In this document: in pieces, positions 61,567 through 64,000 of the stretch
Layout: each line of letters starts with the position of its first letter
Position numbering within the stretch: the first letter of the stretch is position 1
Assembly: GCF_052055485.1 (NCBI RefSeq)
Contig: NZ_CP197171.1
Span: 1,488,001 to 1,552,000 of the forward strand
Reading direction: 5' to 3'
Length of the DNA stretch: 64,000 bases
Origin: Amphibacillus sp052055485
GTDB taxonomy: Bacteria > Bacillota > Bacilli > Bacillales > Amphibacillaceae
The notes under the pieces: generated by a model
What the model saw: only the letters and a program-made list of their open reading frames with translations
The model's database searches: none
What the model was told of the DNA's origin: nothing
Position numbers and translations under genes: made by a program

Positions 61567-62895
61567 ATGAAGAAAATATTAAAACTTTTTTTAGTTATGT
61601 TATTTTTCACCGTTATAGTTGGTTGTACGAGTGAAGATACAGGAAATGATGCTGACGGAAACGGTGGTGATGATTCGGAAGGTGAGGAAGCGGTTAGTGG
61701 AGAAATTACTGTCTTGACGAATCGAACCGATATTGTTGATACAAGAATGGTTGAATATGCAGAGGAATTTAACGAAATCTACCCAGATGTAGAAGTTAAT
61801 TTTGAAGCAATGACTGACTATGAAGGGCAAGTCCGCATTCGGATGAATACTGAAGATTATGGTGATGTTCTTTTAATTCCGAATAGTGTAACTTTAGAAG
61901 ATCTGCCAAACTTTTTTGAACCATTAGGAGATGAGGATGAGCTTGCGGAAGATTACTTGTTTGTCGACGAAATGGCTTATGATGGGGTAACGTATGGTAT
62001 GCCTGTTATGGTTAGTACATTTGGTGCCGTTTACAATACAGCATTATTTGAAGAAGCAGGGGTAACAGAACTACCCTCAACTCCAGAGGAATTTTTAGAA
62101 GCAATGCAAATGATTAAGGATAATACAGAAGCCATTCCTTATTACACTAATTATAATGATGGTTGGCCTTTAAGTGATTGGGAAAATCAACGATTAGCAC
62201 TTGCTGGAGATGGTACTTATGTATCGCAACAACTTCCGCATATGGATGATCCATTTAGTGAAGGAAGACCCCATCATACACTTTATAGATTATTGTATGA
62301 TTTAACAGAACAAGACTTAATTGAAAGTGATCCTATTACAACAGATTGGGAAGAATCCAAGCAGATGCTTGCTGATGGGGAAATTGGTGCGATGTTTTTA
62401 GGAATTTGGGCAGTTGACCAAATTCAAGAATTAGCAGATAACCCAGATGATATCGGCTACATGCCATTCCCATACACGCATGAAGACGGTAATAGATATG
62501 CTGCTATGGCTGGGGATTATAAAATGGCAATAAATATGCACTCAGATAATAAAGATGCTGCTCGAGCTTGGGTAGACTGGTTTACAAATGAATCAGGTTA
62601 TGCTGTTGAGAATGGTACCATTTCACCTGTTATTGAAGAAGATTTGCCTGATATCTTACAGGACTTTGAAGATGAAGGTGTAGAATTTATTGAAAATTTA
62701 CCTGCTTTAGAAGGTGAAGAAGATTTACAAAATCAAATTGATTTTGAAGGTGAGATTGGTTTAGGCGATGAAGGATTTAAACAGAGAATAATAGAAGCCG
62801 CCATTGGAAATAGAGATGAAACCTTCGAAGATATAATGGAAGATTTAAATACTCGCTGGGCAGAAGCAAGAGAAAGATTAGGGGTAGAAGATTAA
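61567..62895 (+). CDS. Sugar ABC importer, extracellular solute-binding lipoprotein
   Basis: A 442-residue family 1 solute-binding protein (MalE/UgpB type) anchored at Cys20 of the lipobox VIVGC. After an acidic Gly/Asp-rich linker comes GEITVLTNRTDIVDTRMVEYAEEFNEIYPDVEV, typical of the family; FNKALFEEAGV-like NTALFEEAGVTELPSTPEEF and GEIGAMFLGIWAVDQI follow. The protein is strikingly acidic. ATG follows AAGGGGAGG. From the context (mannanase, mannosidase, LacI) the ligand is probably manno-oligosaccharides, which is inference. Confidence 0.9.
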   Translation: MKKILKLFLVMLFFTVIVGCTSEDTGNDADGNGGDDSEGEEAVSGEITVLTNRTDIVDTRMVEYAEEFNEIYPDVEVNFEAMTDYEGQVRIRMNTEDYGDVLLIPNSVTLEDLPNFFEPLGDEDELAEDYLFVDEMAYDGVTYGMPVMVSTFGAVYNTALFEEAGVTELPSTPEEFLEAMQMIKDNTEAIPYYTNYNDGWPLSDWENQRLALAGDGTYVSQQLPHMDDPFSEGRPHHTLYRLLYDLTEQDLIESDPITTDWEESKQMLADGEIGAMFLGIWAVDQIQELADNPDDIGYMPFPYTHEDGNRYAAMAGDYKMAINMHSDNKDAARAWVDWFTNESGYAVENGTISPVIEEDLPDILQDFEDEGVEFIENLPALEGEEDLQNQIDFEGEIGLGDEGFKQRIIEAAIGNRDETFEDIMEDLNTRWAEARERLGVED

Positions 62896-62990
62896 GGAAT
62901 GGATAGTAAAACTAGGGGGAGTATTATAGCTCCCCTTCCTTATTGAAAAAATAACTACAACCCTAATTCTTTATATGGGGAGGTAATAAA

Positions 62991-63908
62991 GTGAGTAATA
63001 AAGCACCAAGTGGAACTTATGCAAATAGAAAATACCGTTTTTCTAATTTAAGTTATAAAATGCAACAGAAAATAATCATTATTTTATTTTCCCTTGTACC
63101 CATTCTATTGTTAGTGACATTTTCCTATTTGCCACTATTTAATATGTTTACTTATAGTTTTACAAGTTGGGATGGATTAAGTCCAGTTAAAGAATTTGTG
63201 GGCTTTCAAAATTATATTAGGTTATTTACTAACCCAGAATATTTTCATGTATTTAAGGTTAGCTTATACTATTTAGTTGCCTCATTTGTACAGTTGGGGA
63301 TTGCTTTATACTTTGCAACCCTTTTAACTTTTAAAGTTCGGTTTAAAAATTTCTTTAAAGGTACACTGTTTTTCCCTTACTTATTAAATGGTGTGGCTAT
63401 CGGATTTACCTTTTTATTCTTTTTTAGACAGGACGGTACTTTGGATACACTTTTATCACTAATTGGTTTAGAAGATATGATTCAAATGTGGCTTCGTGAT
63501 CCTAATATTATTAATTTTTCTTTAGCTAGTACGTCGGTATGGAGACATATGGGCTTTAATTTTATCATTTTTGTAGGCGCTATATCATCTATTTCCAATG
63601 AAATTTATGAAGCAGCAGAAATGGATGGTGCCAATCGCTGGCAACAATTTAGATATATCATTTTCCCAAGTATACTCAAAATTATCCAATTGAATTTAAT
63701 TTTATCAATAAGCGGGGCTTTGAGTGTATTTGAAATCCCTTATATTATGACTGGCGGAGCGAATGGAAGTTCTACATTTGTTATACAAACGGTTGATTTA
63801 GCTTTTAAATATAATAATACAGGTCTGGCTTCAGCGATGGGAATAGTATTATTGATTATTGTTATGATTGTTTCTCTCATTCAGCGTCTAGCCTTTAAGG
63901 AGGATTAA
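62991..63908 (+). CDS. Sugar ABC importer permease (MalF type)
   Basis: A 305-residue permease with six hydrophobic segments. The EAA loop that contacts the ATPase is EIYEAAEMDGANRWQQFRYI. The pattern FNMFTYSFTSWDG near the first membrane segment is typical of this subfamily. The start is GTG 62991 after GGGGAGG. It is followed after 3 bp by the second permease. No ATPase is visible before the window edge; such importers often share MsmX. Confidence 0.92.
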   Translation: MSNKAPSGTYANRKYRFSNLSYKMQQKIIIILFSLVPILLLVTFSYLPLFNMFTYSFTSWDGLSPVKEFVGFQNYIRLFTNPEYFHVFKVSLYYLVASFVQLGIALYFATLLTFKVRFKNFFKGTLFFPYLLNGVAIGFTFLFFFRQDGTLDTLLSLIGLEDMIQMWLRDPNIINFSLASTSVWRHMGFNFIIFVGAISSISNEIYEAAEMDGANRWQQFRYIIFPSILKIIQLNLILSISGALSVFEIPYIMTGGANGSSTFVIQTVDLAFKYNNTGLASAMGIVLLIIVMIVSLIQRLAFKED

Positions 63909-63911
63909 TAA

Positions 63912-64000
63912 ATGAAGATTTTCAAAAAACTTCCCGCCTTATTATTAAAATACGGATCTCTAGTTATGGGAACTTTTGTTGCGGTTATACCATTAATCGT
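63912..64000 (+). CDS. Sugar ABC importer permease (MalG type), partial
   Basis: ATG at 63912 follows AAGGAGGATTAATA, the overlap-type spacing after the MalF-like gene. The 29 visible residues, MKIFKKLPALLLKYGSLVMG and on, give a short basic head and the first membrane helix, as expected for the second permease. The gene is cut by the window end. Confidence 0.85.
   Translation, partial: MKIFKKLPALLLKYGSLVMGTFVAVIPLI

Overview
The window looks like chromosomal DNA of a low-GC, Gram-positive, endospore-former-type bacterium (Bacillaceae). The grounds are strong AGGAGG-type ribosome binding sites with many GTG/TTG starts, LicT/BglG antitermination, a PerR-like box before ahpCF, CcpA-type cre sites, lipobox lipoproteins and an LPxTx-anchored wall protein. 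Very acidic secreted proteins and an Opu-type compatible-solute transporter suggest a salt-tolerant facultative anaerobe, but the genus cannot be fixed from the sequence. I saw no rRNA, tRNA, CRISPR array, prophage or intact insertion sequence.

Layout. 1-2.3 kb: the tail of a GH1 phospho-glucosidase, an MBL-fold hydrolase and a PTS EIIBC without IIA. 2.4-8.7 kb: inositol-monophosphatase-like enzyme, two-gene OpuF/EgtU-type ABC transporter, beta-hydroxyacid dehydrogenase, GNAT, and a DUF2207 remnant. 8.8-10.9 kb: large-subunit catalase with an altered active site. 11-15.4 kb: a complete licT-bglP-GH1 operon with promoter, RAT and attenuator terminator. 16-23.3 kb: alanine dehydrogenase, DUF4317 protein, an untracked 56-residue ORF, stress-type SDR, ahpC-ahpF and maltose acetyltransferase.

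23.7-35.1 kb is the most unusual region. A BMP-type nucleoside ABC importer, an isochorismatase-like hydrolase, a PfkB kinase, a nucleoside phosphorylase, an iron alcohol dehydrogenase, a TrpA-like TIM barrel and a GntR/HutC regulator form one tight operon. A second TrpA-like protein and a BtpA/SgcQ protein are transcribed divergently from the same control region. Both TrpA-like proteins keep the catalytic Glu/Asp pair and phosphate loops of tryptophan synthase alpha, yet no trp gene is present. I read this as a catabolic pathway for an unidentified nucleoside-like compound with a retro-aldol step.

35.4-47.8 kb: DUF1002 protein, DegV, VOC/CatE-like protein, an M23 peptidase-bactofilin pair, a divergent acetolactate-synthase-like enzyme behind a perfect FNR box, a Crp/Fnr regulator, and a two-gene ABC exporter. 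48.3-64 kb is a mannan-utilisation locus: manA, a GH1 enzyme, a 1534-residue wall-anchored GH5 mannanase, a GH2 beta-mannosidase, a LacI regulator and a sugar ABC importer that runs off the right edge. Polymer would be cut at the wall, oligosaccharides imported, hydrolysed inside, and mannose-6-P passed to fructose-6-P by ManA.

Intergenic DNA is rich in repeats: a 20/40-bp tandem array (47.9-48.1 kb), a 52-bp tandem array (56.4-56.8 kb), and a dispersed GC-richer repeat near 15.5, 23.4 and 43.7 kb.
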